Below, piece by piece: positions 51,663 through 60,429 of a DNA stretch of 64,000 nt; within the stretch, counting starts at the first letter, position 1, and every line of letters starts with the position of its first letter. The notes beneath the pieces were generated by a model that worked only from the letters and a program-made list of their open reading frames with translations, was not told the DNA's origin and did not search any database. The translations under genes and the position numbers were made by a program. Origin of the DNA: Acidimicrobiales bacterium (GTDB taxonomy: Bacteria; Actinomycetota; Acidimicrobiia; Acidimicrobiales; Aldehydirespiratoraceae); contig JAQWMR010000016.1 of assembly GCA_029246685.1 (NCBI GenBank), forward strand, positions 496,001-560,000, given 5' to 3'.

Positions 51663-53222
51663 TCAGGAACGAGCGTCATCGCCGTCGCGCTCGGCCTGTG
51701 AGCTCGTGGGCGGTACCGGATCCACCTCGACCCCGTCGATCGACGACACGTACGGCGTCGTGTCGTCCCACTCGTCGGGGGCGTCCATCGAGCCGACGGC
51801 GGCCGGCGCTGCGGGCTGCGACGCCTGGAGGTCCTCCTCGAGCTCCATCGTGTCGTCGGTAGTCGGTTCCGGATCGCCGACCTCGGCCACAACGGCACCC
51901 CCGACCGGCAGGTGTCGGCGCCATCCACCCCGCCCAGGTCCGCCGACGACATAGGAGACGAGCGCCGCGCCGACGGCGATTGCGACGAGCCATGCGCCGA
52001 CCTGCACGCCGAGGCGGACCATCACGGGCAGAAAGGCACCGATCGCGAACGAGAGCTGGAAGCGAGCCTCGAACCGGGCGAACGACCGGCCGTAGTTGGC
52101 ATCCGGGGCGTTTCGCTGAACAAGCGCGTCGAAGCCGAGCTTGCCCGTCACCGTGCCGAATGAGACGGCGAATCCGAGCAGCGCGGTGCCGAGGATGTCG
52201 CCCGTCGCACCGGCGAAGACGCCGGCCGCAACGATCAGCCCGAGAGACCCCGCGAGCATCCGTTCTTCGGTGATCCGCTGCCGAATCTGCGGCGCGAGTT
52301 TGGCTGCGGTGAGCGAACCTGCGACGACAAAGAGCCCGACCACGGCGAAGTCCAGGAGCGAGGCGCGCGGATCTCCGGTGATGTCGATGTCGCGCGCAGT
52401 AGCTGTGGCTCCACCGAATGCCGCGCCGTCCGTGCTGATGTCGACGCCGTCCTTGCCGCCGCGCAGCTCGAACATGAGGAGCATCGTCACGAAGCCGACG
52501 GCGCCGCGAATGACCGCCATCGACGTCGCCGCGAGCAAGATACGGGCATCTCGTAGCTCCGCCTTCTCGAGGTCCTCCAGCGGGGAGTCCGCGACCACCA
52601 GCTTCGGCAACTGGAATGCAAGGACCGTGCCGACGATGAAGCCGACCATCGCGATCGCGGCCGCGATCGCAGGTCCGCCGAACACGCTGAACAGACCCGC
52701 GATCGCCGCGCCTGCCGGCCCCGCGATCGAGCTCAGGAGCACGAGGCGGGAGTTGGCCGAGACAAAGTCCTCTTCCTTGCGGACGAGTTGCGGGACGACT
52801 GCGCTCTTCGCGACGGCATAGCCCTTCTGGAGAACGAGAATGCCGAACGCTTCGGGGAACAACCACAGCGTGTCGAAGTGCTGGATCATGAAGAACGCCA
52901 GCACGATCCGGCCCATGATCGTGGCGATGATCATCATCCGCCGACCGCCCCGGACCCGATCGATGGCCGGCCCGATGAGCGGAGTCACGACGGCAAACGG
53001 GGCCATCGTGAGCAGGAGTGCGAGCGCCACCCGCCCTCTCGACTCGTCCGGGCTGATGGAGAAGAAGATGGACCCGGCCAACGCGGCGGTGATCGCGCCG
53101 TCGGACGCGGCGGCCATCGCGTGGACACGCGCGAGCCGGACGAACGGCGTCACGACGAAGCCCTCGGCCCCTCGCGTCTCAGGCTGGGGTCGCCGGAGTG
53201 GGCGCCAGCCCGAATCGGTCAC
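51663..53222 (-). CDS. MFS transporter with long acidic C-terminal tail
   Basis: A 519-residue protein with about twelve helices (SDGAITAALAGSIFFSI, VALALLLTMAPFAVVTPLIGPAIDRVRGGRR, GSLGLIVAAGVFAGATGDILG). The loop AIDRVRGGRRMM matches the MFS loop 2-3 signature. The last ~90 residues are hydrophilic and acidic (EVGDPEPTTDDTMELEEDLQ), which is unusual. The substrate is unknown. It lies just downstream of the Nudix gene on the same strand, overlapping it by 4 bases. Confidence 0.88.
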   Translation of the reverse strand: MTDSGWRPLRRPQPETRGAEGFVVTPFVRLARVHAMAAASDGAITAALAGSIFFSISPDESRGRVALALLLTMAPFAVVTPLIGPAIDRVRGGRRMMIIATIMGRIVLAFFMIQHFDTLWLFPEAFGILVLQKGYAVAKSAVVPQLVRKEEDFVSANSRLVLLSSIAGPAGAAIAGLFSVFGGPAIAAAIAMVGFIVGTVLAFQLPKLVVADSPLEDLEKAELRDARILLAATSMAVIRGAVGFVTMLLMFELRGGKDGVDISTDGAAFGGATATARDIDITGDPRASLLDFAVVGLFVVAGSLTAAKLAPQIRQRITEERMLAGSLGLIVAAGVFAGATGDILGTALLGFAVSFGTVTGKLGFDALVQRNAPDANYGRSFARFEARFQLSFAIGAFLPVMVRLGVQVGAWLVAIAVGAALVSYVVGGPGRGGWRRHLPVGGAVVAEVGDPEPTTDDTMELEEDLQASQPAAPAAVGSMDAPDEWDDTTPYVSSIDGVEVDPVPPTSSQAERDGDDARS

Positions 53223-53674
53223 GCGAGCATCTTAAGGTGACGCTCCACCGGGCGGATCGCGTCGAGTATTTCGACATCTCGCTCATAGGTGAGCAGCGTC
53301 GCCGCGGCCGTGAGGCCAAACCAGCCGAGCACGTCGACCTCGTCGTTCGGAACGAAATCGCCGTCGGTGATCTCCATCGTCCAGTAGGCGATGAGCTTCT
53401 CGCGACCCTCGGCGTCGACGTAGCGGATCTCCGGAAGGCGGCGGAGGCGGCGGCACGCGTAGCCAGTCTCCTCATGAACCTCGCGCTCAGCAGTGCGGCC
53501 GAGCGTCTCCCCCGGTTCCATCTTTCCCTTCGGGAACGACCAGTCCGCACGGTGGGGACGATGGACGATCAGAACCTCGATCTCGCCACCCGCGTCGCGG
53601 ATGATCACGCCACCCGCGGCCCAGACCTCGACGTCGGGATGGATGTCGGCGAGCCGACTGCGGAGATCAACCAT
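53219..53674 (-). CDS. Nudix hydrolase (MutT1-like)
   Basis: A 151-residue Nudix enzyme. The box GKMEPGETLGRTAEREVHEETG fits GxxxxxExxxxREVxEExG. It hydrolyses a nucleoside diphosphate-X substrate, possibly oxidised GTP or a polyphosphorylated compound. ATG 53674 overlaps the 3' end of ppk1. A Nudix gene next to ppk1 also occurs in mycobacteria (mutT1). The C-terminal phosphatase domain of mycobacterial MutT1 is absent. Confidence 0.9.
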   Translation of the reverse strand: MVDLRSRLADIHPDVEVWAAGGVIIRDAGGEIEVLIVHRPHRADWSFPKGKMEPGETLGRTAEREVHEETGYACRRLRRLPEIRYVDAEGREKLIAYWTMEITDGDFVPNDEVDVLGWFGLTAAATLLTYERDVEILDAIRPVERHLKMLA

Positions 53675-55751
53675 TCGCCGCGCTCCTCGCCCGCGCGAGC
53701 TGTTGGAACCTCTCGTGGGCATCGGTGCCGACGGTACCCCGGCGACGCGTCCAGACTCCGGACCCGTCGAGCATCCAGGACAGTCGATCGTCCGTGAGGT
53801 TCACGTCGATCACCTCCTGGAGCCGGCCCAGCGTGGACGGTTCACGAACCTCGAGCAGCACCTCGATCCGGCGCTCCAGATTGCGCGTCATCAGATCGGC
53901 GCTGCCGATGTAGGTGAGCGGTTCGCCCGGTCCGTTGCCGTTGCCGAACCGATAGATCCGGGAGTGCTCCAGGTAGCGACCGACGATGGACCTGACCCGG
54001 ATCCGTTCCGACAGCCCGGGCACACCCGGCCGGAGGCAGCACGTGCCTCGCACGATCAGGTCGATGTCGACGCCTGCTTGTGAGGCCTCGTAGAGCTTCT
54101 CGATGATGTCGACGTCGACGAGGCTGTTCATCTTCATGACGATGCGGCCGCGCCCGGACTCGATCTCCCGATCGATCAGCTGGACCAGCTCCCGGCGCAG
54201 GTGCTGCGGAGCAACCAGGACTCGAGAGAAGTCGTGGGCGTGGCTGTAGCCGGTGAGTCCGTTGAACAGGTCGGCGAGATCGTCGCCGACCTGGCTGTCG
54301 GCCGTGAGCACACCGAAGTCCTCGTAGAGCCGGGCGGTCAGATGGTTGTAGTTGCCCGTGCCGACATGGCAGTAGCGACGGATCCCGTCCGCCTCCTCCC
54401 GCACGACCATGCAGATCTTCGAGTGGATCTTCAAGCCGAAGACGCCGTATGCCACATGGACGCCGGCCTGCTCCAGACGCTTGGCCCAGCCGATGTTGGC
54501 CGCCTCGTCGAACCGAGCCTTCAGCTCGACGAGCACCGCGACTTCCTTGCCTCCCTCGGCGGCACGGATCAGCGCATCCACGATCGGGCTGTCGCCCGAC
54601 GTGCGATAGAGCGTCAGCTTGATCGCGAGTACGTGGGGATCGAGGGAGGCCTGGCGAATAAACTCCACGACCGACGACCCGAACGACGAATACGGGTGGT
54701 GCATGAAGACATCGCCCCGACCCATCACCGCGAAGAAGTCCGGCGGCGCGTCGTCACCATGGAGCTGTGGTTCGACGATTCCCTGCCACGCCGGCCATTT
54801 CAACTCGGGCCGGTCGAGGGCAGCCATCTCGAAGAACGATGTCGCGTCCAGCGGTGCAGCGGTGGGGTAGACCTCGCCCGCGTCGATGTCGAGTTCGCGT
54901 AGGAGGAGGTCCAGGACTGCATCCGAGATCGACGCAGCCACCTCGAGGCGTACGGCGCGACCGAAACGACGACGACGTAGCTCGAGCTCGACGGCGGCGA
55001 GGAGGTCGTCGGCCTCCGTGTCCTCGAGCGAAATGTCGGCGTTGCGAGTGACCCGGAAGACGTGGGACTCGACGATCTCCATGCCGGAGAACAGTTGGTC
55101 GAGATGGGCCTGGATGACGGCCTCGAGGGCGACATAGCGCCCGGCGCCCACGTCGATCCAGCGATCCAGCGTGTTCGGTACCTTCACCCGGGCGAAGAGT
55201 TCACGTCCGTCGTCGCGATCTCGAACCACGACCGCGAGATTCAGCGACAGGTCGGAGATGTAGGGGAACGGGTGTCCGGGATCCACCGCGAGCGGGGTCA
55301 GCACAGGGAAGATCCGCGTGCGGAAACGCTCCTCCATCGCCGTGCGCTCAGCCGGGCCGAGATCCTCGTAGTCGACGACGGCGACACCGGCGTCGTGGAG
55401 GGCCGGAAGCATCTGCTTGACGATGATGGCCTCGTGGTGCGCAGCGAGTTCGGTGACGATCTCGCGGATGGCGCGCACCTGATCGCGGGGGGTCCGACCG
55501 TCCGGTCCCCGTGCGGTGATGCCCGCGGCCACCTGGTCGTACAGACCGGACACGCGGACCTGGAAGAATTCGTCAAGATTGCTCGCGTAGATCGCCAGGA
55601 ACGCGAGCTGTTCGAGGAGGGGCACCTCGTCGTCCACCGCTAGTTCGAGCACACGTGCATTGAACGCGAGCCAGCTGAGCTCGCGATTCAGGAAGTTCGA
55701 GTCGTTGACGTCCCAGCCACCCGTGCGGCTCTTGACGCTGGAGTCGGTCAC
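53667..55751 (-). CDS. ppk1: Polyphosphate kinase 1
   Basis: A 694-residue enzyme that reversibly makes inorganic polyphosphate from ATP. The N-terminal domain is ESNFLNRELSWLAFNARV-like (NFLNRELSWLAFNARVLELA). The catalytic region contains MHHPYSSFG, LKARFDEAANIGWAKRLEQAGVHV, KIHSKICMV and RYCHVGTGNYNHLTARLYEDFG; the His residues here include the phospho-His. It overlaps the ROK gene upstream (ATGA) and the Nudix gene downstream, so the three form a tightly coupled operon. Confidence 0.96.
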   Translation of the reverse strand: MTDSSVKSRTGGWDVNDSNFLNRELSWLAFNARVLELAVDDEVPLLEQLAFLAIYASNLDEFFQVRVSGLYDQVAAGITARGPDGRTPRDQVRAIREIVTELAAHHEAIIVKQMLPALHDAGVAVVDYEDLGPAERTAMEERFRTRIFPVLTPLAVDPGHPFPYISDLSLNLAVVVRDRDDGRELFARVKVPNTLDRWIDVGAGRYVALEAVIQAHLDQLFSGMEIVESHVFRVTRNADISLEDTEADDLLAAVELELRRRRFGRAVRLEVAASISDAVLDLLLRELDIDAGEVYPTAAPLDATSFFEMAALDRPELKWPAWQGIVEPQLHGDDAPPDFFAVMGRGDVFMHHPYSSFGSSVVEFIRQASLDPHVLAIKLTLYRTSGDSPIVDALIRAAEGGKEVAVLVELKARFDEAANIGWAKRLEQAGVHVAYGVFGLKIHSKICMVVREEADGIRRYCHVGTGNYNHLTARLYEDFGVLTADSQVGDDLADLFNGLTGYSHAHDFSRVLVAPQHLRRELVQLIDREIESGRGRIVMKMNSLVDVDIIEKLYEASQAGVDIDLIVRGTCCLRPGVPGLSERIRVRSIVGRYLEHSRIYRFGNGNGPGEPLTYIGSADLMTRNLERRIEVLLEVREPSTLGRLQEVIDVNLTDDRLSWMLDGSGVWTRRRGTVGTDAHERFQQLARARSAANG

Positions 55752-56683
55752 GGCCGCTCCTCCACCAGCAGCGCGGCGCCGAGCGCTCCGCCCGTGTCGC
55801 CCAGCGCGGCGCCGCGGATCGGCGCGGTGATACCGGCGAACGCTCGCGCCGCAAGGCGCTGCTCGAGGTCCGCGCGGAACGACTCGCCGAGGCGCTCCGC
55901 CATCCCGCCGCCGAGAATGATCAGCTCGATGTCGACAAGTGCGATCGCGCTCGACAGCGCGGCCGCCATTGCCTCAGCCGCATCGTTCACGATGCTCGCC
56001 GCCATGGCGTCACCAGCGACGAGCGCCTTCTCCCACGTGGACGACTTCATTCGGTCATCACCGACGAGATCGATAAGGGCTGACGGCTCGCCGGCGGCAT
56101 GTCGAGCTCGGGCCCGGGCTTCCATCATTCGTCGACCGGCGTAGTCCTCGAGCTCGCCGCGGCCGACGAGGGCGGATTCCATCTCGCGAAACGCGACGAA
56201 GGCATGACCGAGTTCACCGGCGATCCCTCGCGGTCCCTGGCGAAGCCGACCGTCGAGGACAAGGGCGGCGCCCACCCCGGTGCCCATGAAGATGCCGAGC
56301 AGGTTGTCCACGCCCACACCGGCTCCGACCTCGGACTCGGCAAGGGTGCCGACGTTGACGTCGTTGTCGACCACCACGCGGCGGCCCGAGCAGCGCGCCG
56401 AGAGTCCGGCCTCGACATCGACGTCGTGATCCCAGCCGGGCAGGTTGTTGGCGATGGGCAACACGCCGCTTCCGGGTCGCACGGGCCCTGGCACGCCCAC
56501 ACCGATCGCCTCGGCCCTATCGTCGGGATCGACCTTTGCGACGGCCTTCGCGATCGCGTCGAGTACGTCGTCTGGCGTGCCGATCCGGGGCGTCGACTTC
56601 TTCGCCTTCTCGACCACGATGCCGTCGTGGACGAGCACCGCCATGATCTTCGTTCCGCCGAGATCGACGCCGATGGAGGTCAT
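55748..56683 (-). CDS. ROK-family sugar kinase (glucokinase-like), zinc motif missing
   Basis: A 311-residue ROK kinase. ATP motif SIGVDLGGTKIMAVLV; sugar-binding GVGVPGPVRPG and VDNDVNVGTLAE; catalytic Asp in NDVN. The family zinc site (GHxxx...CxCGxxGCxE) is replaced by GHAFVAFREMESALVGRGELEDYAG, so the His remains but all three Cys are gone. Overlap with ppk1 by ATGA suggests it may use polyphosphate as well as ATP to phosphorylate glucose. That is inference; strict polyphosphate glucokinases have a different C-terminus. Confidence 0.88.
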   Translation of the reverse strand: MTSIGVDLGGTKIMAVLVHDGIVVEKAKKSTPRIGTPDDVLDAIAKAVAKVDPDDRAEAIGVGVPGPVRPGSGVLPIANNLPGWDHDVDVEAGLSARCSGRRVVVDNDVNVGTLAESEVGAGVGVDNLLGIFMGTGVGAALVLDGRLRQGPRGIAGELGHAFVAFREMESALVGRGELEDYAGRRMMEARARARHAAGEPSALIDLVGDDRMKSSTWEKALVAGDAMAASIVNDAAEAMAAALSSAIALVDIELIILGGGMAERLGESFRADLEQRLAARAFAGITAPIRGAALGDTGGALGAALLVEERP

Positions 56684-56702
56684 ATGTCCCCCACGCGGTC
56701 GA

Positions 56703-56987
56703 TCACGAGGCGGCCTCGTCCTCCGGGTAGCCGAGGTCCCACTCGACGACGATGCGCTCTCGCTCGCCGTCGCGGTTCACCCGTTCCCGGTTACGCCGGA
56801 ACTGCGGATCGTGAGGCGGAAGGAGAAGAAGTCGAGCGTTGACCCGGTCGCGGAACCCGTCCATCACGTCGCGCTCGCCGTACACGGCGCGGATCTCCCA
56901 GTGCGGGGCCGTCGGGCCCAGGTACACGATGGTGGCCTGGCCGATCGGCGGCTCTTCGGTTTCGAGATCTGCTGCGGTATCGGTCAT
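56703..56987 (-). CDS. Small hypothetical protein
   Basis: A 94-residue soluble protein starting at ATG 56987 (ATIVYLGPTAPHWEIRAVYGERDVMDGFRDRV, ending EWDLGYPEDEAAS). It looks like a small alpha/beta domain with an Arg-rich middle (RRNRERVNRDGERERIVV). I do not recognise a family. It lies 19 bases upstream of the ROK gene and may be the first gene of that operon. Confidence 0.6.
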   Translation of the reverse strand: MTDTAADLETEEPPIGQATIVYLGPTAPHWEIRAVYGERDVMDGFRDRVNARLLLLPPHDPQFRRNRERVNRDGERERIVVEWDLGYPEDEAAS

Positions 56988-57242
56988 AGCCCTGCTCTCT
57001 TGGTCGACCGTCCATACCCCTGAGTTGAGGTGGTGAGAATCGCCAGTCTAACCAGGCGATTCACGCCAGACGCCGGGCCTAATCGCGCGGAAAGTGGTGA
57101 AATCACTGCAGCGGGTGGCATAGGTCGGTCGAATCATGCTTTACGGGAACTTTCCCCTCGATCTGGGCGTAGTACCTGTACCGAGAGCGGGCACTCGGCA
57201 AGCGGGCAGAGCTTGCGGGCCAGAGCCCAAGGAGAATCCCCC

Positions 57243-57491
57243 ATGGACACCAGTTGGATGGCAGCCGGTAACTGCGCCACCCACCCCCCTGACACCTTCT
57301 TCCCCTCCGACGGCGTCGGCGTGGAAGTCGCTCGTCGCGTCTGCGACGGCTGTGCGGTCCAAGAGCGCTGCCTCGAGTATGCGCTTCGCAACCGGATCGA
57401 CCACGGCGTCTGGGGTGGTGCGAGCGAGCGCCAACGGCGCCGCATCCTCAAGGCTCGTCGCCAAGAGGCCGCGGTCCCACTGGCCAGCTAG
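57243..57491 (+). CDS. WhiB-family Fe-S transcription factor
   Basis: An 82-residue WhiB protein with four cluster Cys (C11 in AAGNCATHP, then CDGCAVQERCLEYAL), the GVWGG turn and a basic C-terminus (ERQRRRILKARRQ). ATG 57243 follows AAGGAG. It is longest in match to the short WhiB2/WhmD-like class involved in septation or redox control, but the subclass is not certain. The 255-base region upstream contains its promoter; I see no strong sigma-70 hexamers there. Confidence 0.93.
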   Translation: MDTSWMAAGNCATHPPDTFFPSDGVGVEVARRVCDGCAVQERCLEYALRNRIDHGVWGGASERQRRRILKARRQEAAVPLAS

Positions 57492-58337
57492 CTACTTCCA
57501 GAAACGGAAGGGCTCGACCATCGCGTCGGCCGCGTCGCGAGCCCGATCACCGATCGACGGCGACCGGGTCGGTAGGTCGTGCATCATGTCGTCCATCATC
57601 GAATCGTGGGGCTCGGCGCTCACCACGACCCACACGTATCCGGTGCCATCGATCACGGCGACATAGGCGTCGCCGTGCGGACCGGACCACATCGAGGCCT
57701 CGTCGCCTTCGATGACTGATCCGTCACCCATGTCGTGGACGTCGGTGTCGCCCTCGTGGCGGAACACCGACACGAACTCACCGTCGTCGGCGACATACAC
57801 GAGGTGCAGCGTGGACTCGTCGGCAAACGCGTGGGCCATGGCGAGCTCGTCCGGCATGGGAGGCGCCTCAGCCATCGCGACGTCCATCGGCATCTCGTCC
57901 ATGTGCGTCACGTCGTCGGGCATCGGGGCGCCGTCGATCACTGCTGCGGCTGCCTCGTGCTGGGCGACCAGGTCGCCGATCGCCGGGACACCTTCGGCGC
58001 CGCCCACTCCGCCCACCACCGTCGCGATGATGACCATCGCGGCCGCTGCTGCGGCCATCGACGGTGCGCGACGCCAGCGTCGTAGCTCGACAACCGGGGC
58101 GAGCGTCTCCGCGGATCCGTCGGCGTCGACATCCGCGCCGGCAACTGCCGCAACGATGCGGGCTTCGGCACCCACCGCAGGTTCCACAGCATCGCCACGC
58201 AACAGGGCGCGCACTCGGGCCAACTCCTCGTACTCCTCGGCGAGTCGGGGGTCGGATGCAATGGCGGCTTTCACCTCGACGCGTTCGGCGGCGCTGAGCT
58301 CGCCATCGAGGTGTGCGGACAGCCAGTCGGGCGTCAT
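57492..58337 (-). CDS. Anti-sigma factor (membrane, ASD without zinc Cys)
   Basis: A 281-residue predicted anti-sigma factor coupled to the ECF sigma gene by an ATGA overlap. The N-terminus (WLSAHLDGELSAAERVEVKAAIASDPRLAEEYEELARVRALL) has the anti-sigma-domain helices with the His, but the CxxC of the zinc version is replaced. A helix (MAAAAAAMVIIATVVGGV) spans the membrane. The external domain is rich in Met/Asp (HMDEMPMDVAMAEAPPMPDE, SMMDDMMHD), unusual for this role and perhaps metal-sensing. Confidence 0.82.
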   Translation of the reverse strand: MTPDWLSAHLDGELSAAERVEVKAAIASDPRLAEEYEELARVRALLRGDAVEPAVGAEARIVAAVAGADVDADGSAETLAPVVELRRWRRAPSMAAAAAAMVIIATVVGGVGGAEGVPAIGDLVAQHEAAAAVIDGAPMPDDVTHMDEMPMDVAMAEAPPMPDELAMAHAFADESTLHLVYVADDGEFVSVFRHEGDTDVHDMGDGSVIEGDEASMWSGPHGDAYVAVIDGTGYVWVVVSAEPHDSMMDDMMHDLPTRSPSIGDRARDAADAMVEPFRFWK

Positions 58338-58855
58338 GCCAACACCTCCCGCAACCGCGAACGCCCGCGGTGGACGCGCGAGCGCACCGTGCCGACCGGG
58401 ACACCGGTGTGCGCGGCGATCTCGTCGTAGCTCAAACCGGCGACATCGCAGAGCACGACCGCCGTCTTGAACTCGTCGGTCAGACCATTCAGCGCATCCT
58501 GGATGTGGTCCGGCAACGAAACCATGGCGAGCGCTTCATCCGCGGCGGGGCCGCCCTCGATGACGCGATCGGGGTCATCGGGCAGGGCCGTCTGCGGCCG
58601 CCGCTTACGGCGTCGTGTCTCGTCGAGAAAGACGTTCGTCACGATGCGGGCCAACCATCCTTGCAGTGATTCGGGGGTGTAGGTGGCGAGGCCACGTTTC
58701 ACCCGCAGCAGCGCGTCCTGGACAACGTCCTCGGCATCGGAATGGTTCCCCGCGAGTCGGTACGCGACGGAATACATGAATCGGAAGTGGTCGCGCGCCA
58801 CCTCTTCCCAGGTGGGTACGGCGTCAGCCGCACCAGGCTCGACTGAGCCGGTCAC
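58334..58855 (-). CDS. ECF RNA polymerase sigma factor (SigE-like)
   Basis: A 173-residue sigma factor. Region 2 (FRFMYSVAYRLAGNHSDAEDVVQDALLRV) contacts the -10 element. Region 4 (GLSYDEIAAHTGVPVGTVRSRVHRGRSRLRE) is the -35 helix-turn-helix. It is followed by its anti-sigma factor and preceded by tatA, similar to the sigE-rseA-htrA-tatB neighbourhood of mycobacteria. It likely answers envelope stress. Confidence 0.93.
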   Translation of the reverse strand: MTGSVEPGAADAVPTWEEVARDHFRFMYSVAYRLAGNHSDAEDVVQDALLRVKRGLATYTPESLQGWLARIVTNVFLDETRRRKRRPQTALPDDPDRVIEGGPAADEALAMVSLPDHIQDALNGLTDEFKTAVVLCDVAGLSYDEIAAHTGVPVGTVRSRVHRGRSRLREVLA

Positions 58856-58867
58856 GAGGACCGGGAC

Positions 58868-59050
58868 TCAGGCCTTTTTGGAGGTCGACTCGTCGTCCTC
58901 TTCGTCCGCGCCCTCGTTGAGACCGGCCTTGAACTCGTTCTGAGCCTGTCCGAGTGAACGCGCGAGCTTCGGGATCTTGGCGCCGCCGAAGACCAAAACG
59001 GCGAGCAGGACGATGTAGATGACTTCGTTGCCCTGAAGGAATGCGAACAT
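58868..59050 (-). CDS. tatA: Twin-arginine translocase subunit TatA
   Basis: A 60-residue protein. One short N-terminal helix (EVIYIVLLAVLVFGGAKIP) leads to the amphipathic helix (KLARSLGQAQNEFKAGLNEG) and an acidic/Lys tail. The FGGAKIPKLARSLG hinge is diagnostic. It polymerises to form the Tat pore. It is near the sigma gene and may serve the Tat-exported PhoX-like protein among others. Confidence 0.92.
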   Translation of the reverse strand: MFAFLQGNEVIYIVLLAVLVFGGAKIPKLARSLGQAQNEFKAGLNEGADEEDDESTSKKA

Positions 59051-59120
59051 GGTTTCACCGTACCCCGCGGATCGTGAAGAACGTATGAGGGACGGCAACA
59101 ATTGCCGAAGACTGAAGCGC

Positions 59121-59414
59121 TCAGGCAGTGACGGAGCCGGCTTGCGCCGCCGCGGCGGCGCGGGCCAATGCTCGCTGGCGCCGGATGCGACGGCGTTCAC
59201 GCTCGCTCATGCCACCCCAGATGCCGAATTTTTCGCCATTTTGCAAGGCGTATTCGAGGCAGTCATCGCGCACGACGCAGCCACGGCAGACTTCCTTGGC
59301 CTCACGGGTGGACGCGCCGCGCTCGGGGAAGAAGAGGTCCGGGTCAACGCCGAGGCAGTTGGCGTAGTCCTGCCAGCCCTTCTCTTCGGTTTCAATGCCG
59401 GAATGGATTGCCAT
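59121..59414 (-). CDS. WhiB-family Fe-S transcription factor (WhiB1-like)
   Basis: A 97-residue WhiB protein. Cluster Cys are C20 (ANCLGVDPDLFFPERG), C43 and C46 (CRGCVV) and C52 (CLEYAL), followed by GIWGGMSERERRRIRRQRA. The length and FFPERG/GIWGG motifs fit the WhiB1 class. ATG 59414 follows GGAGG. A strong promoter with a palindrome lies upstream (59474-59509). Confidence 0.92.
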   Translation of the reverse strand: MAIHSGIETEEKGWQDYANCLGVDPDLFFPERGASTREAKEVCRGCVVRDDCLEYALQNGEKFGIWGGMSERERRRIRRQRALARAAAAAQAGSVTA

Positions 59415-59473
59415 GGGAACCTCCGTGGCGCTCGAAAGGATCCGGGCGTGGATCCCTTCCGCCTGCTGCCACG

Positions 59474-59509
59474 GATGTAATTACATCACTGTGTTTCCAC
59501 CGTTGTAAA
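59474..59509 (-). promoter_or_regulatory. Promoter with GATGTAATTACATC palindrome upstream of whiB1-like gene
   Basis: On the minus strand TTTACA (59509-59504) and TGTAAT (59485-59480) are 18 bases apart, a good sigma-A-type promoter reading toward the WhiB1-like gene. The -10 is embedded in a 14-base perfect palindrome GATGTAATTACATC (59474-59487), so a dimeric regulator bound there would compete with RNA polymerase. Confidence 0.6.
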
Positions 59510-59535
59510 GGCCGCGACCGTGTTTTTTGCGGGGA

Positions 59536-60387
59536 CTACTCGCTTGGCGGTGCGAGCGAGCCCGACAGCAGCATGCTGACGTCCTCCGCCGGCGCGGGAC
59601 GAGCAAGGTGAAAGCCCTGTCCGCGGCCGCACCCGAGGCGAACCAACTCCCCTACCTGCGAGGCATCCTCGATACCCTCGGCCACGACTTCGAGCCGCAG
59701 GGTGCGGGCCAAGCCGATGACGGATCGCACGACCGCGGTGTCGTCCGGATCGGCACCGACGCCGCCCACGAAGGTGCCATCGATCTTGAGAATGTCGACC
59801 GGGAACCGTTTCAGGTACGCGAGAGACGAGAAGCAGGTGCCGAAGTCATCGATCGCGACTTGGACGCCGAGCTCTCGGAATTGCGCCAGAATCCGCGCCG
59901 ACTCCTGCACGTCGTCCATGATCGCCGTCTCCGTCAGCTCCAAGCAGAGCCGGTCCGCCGGCAGTGATGCCACGCGTAGCGCATCCTCGACTTCGGCCAC
60001 CACGGCAGGGCGGAGCTGGCGAGCGGAGAGGTTCACGCGGGTGATGATGTCGCGGCCGTCGGGCACCCACTCCGCTCCCTGGATGGTCGCCTTGCCGAGT
60101 ACCCAGCGTCCGAGATCGACCACAAGGCCCGTCTCCTCGGCGAGGCTGATGAAGGAACCTGCGGCGAGCAGACCTCGTAAGGGGTGTCGCCAACGAACCA
60201 GCGCCTCGGTGCCGACGATCTCACCCGTCTCGCGCAGGAACTCCGGCTGGTAGTGGACTTCGAGCTGGCCGTTGTCGATGGCGCGGCGCAAATCGGTTTC
60301 AGCACGGATGCGGTCGACGACGGCCTGACGCATCGAACCGTCGAACGCGTCCCAACGGTCGCGACCCTGGCCCTTCGCTTGATACAT
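59536..60387 (-). CDS. EAL-domain cyclic-di-GMP phosphodiesterase (C-terminal half of a broken GGDEF-EAL gene)
   Basis: A 283-residue EAL protein that would cleave c-di-GMP. Conserved motifs: LEVHYQPEF, GTEALVRWRHP, NLSARQLRP, ELTETAIMDD, IDDFGTCFSSL, ILKIDGTF, AEGIED, QGFHLARP. All usual metal- and substrate-binding residues seem kept, with Cys for Gly in DDFGTG. Just upstream in frame is the very end of a GGDEF domain (QTGDAVEDLLRHADVAMYQAKG), so the start at ATG 60387 is the first available. The rest of GGDEF is deleted. Confidence 0.85.
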   Translation of the reverse strand: MYQAKGQGRDRWDAFDGSMRQAVVDRIRAETDLRRAIDNGQLEVHYQPEFLRETGEIVGTEALVRWRHPLRGLLAAGSFISLAEETGLVVDLGRWVLGKATIQGAEWVPDGRDIITRVNLSARQLRPAVVAEVEDALRVASLPADRLCLELTETAIMDDVQESARILAQFRELGVQVAIDDFGTCFSSLAYLKRFPVDILKIDGTFVGGVGADPDDTAVVRSVIGLARTLRLEVVAEGIEDASQVGELVRLGCGRGQGFHLARPAPAEDVSMLLSGSLAPPSE

Positions 60388-60429
60388 CGCGACGTCGGCG
60401 TGGCGGAGGAGGTCCTCGACCGCATCGCC

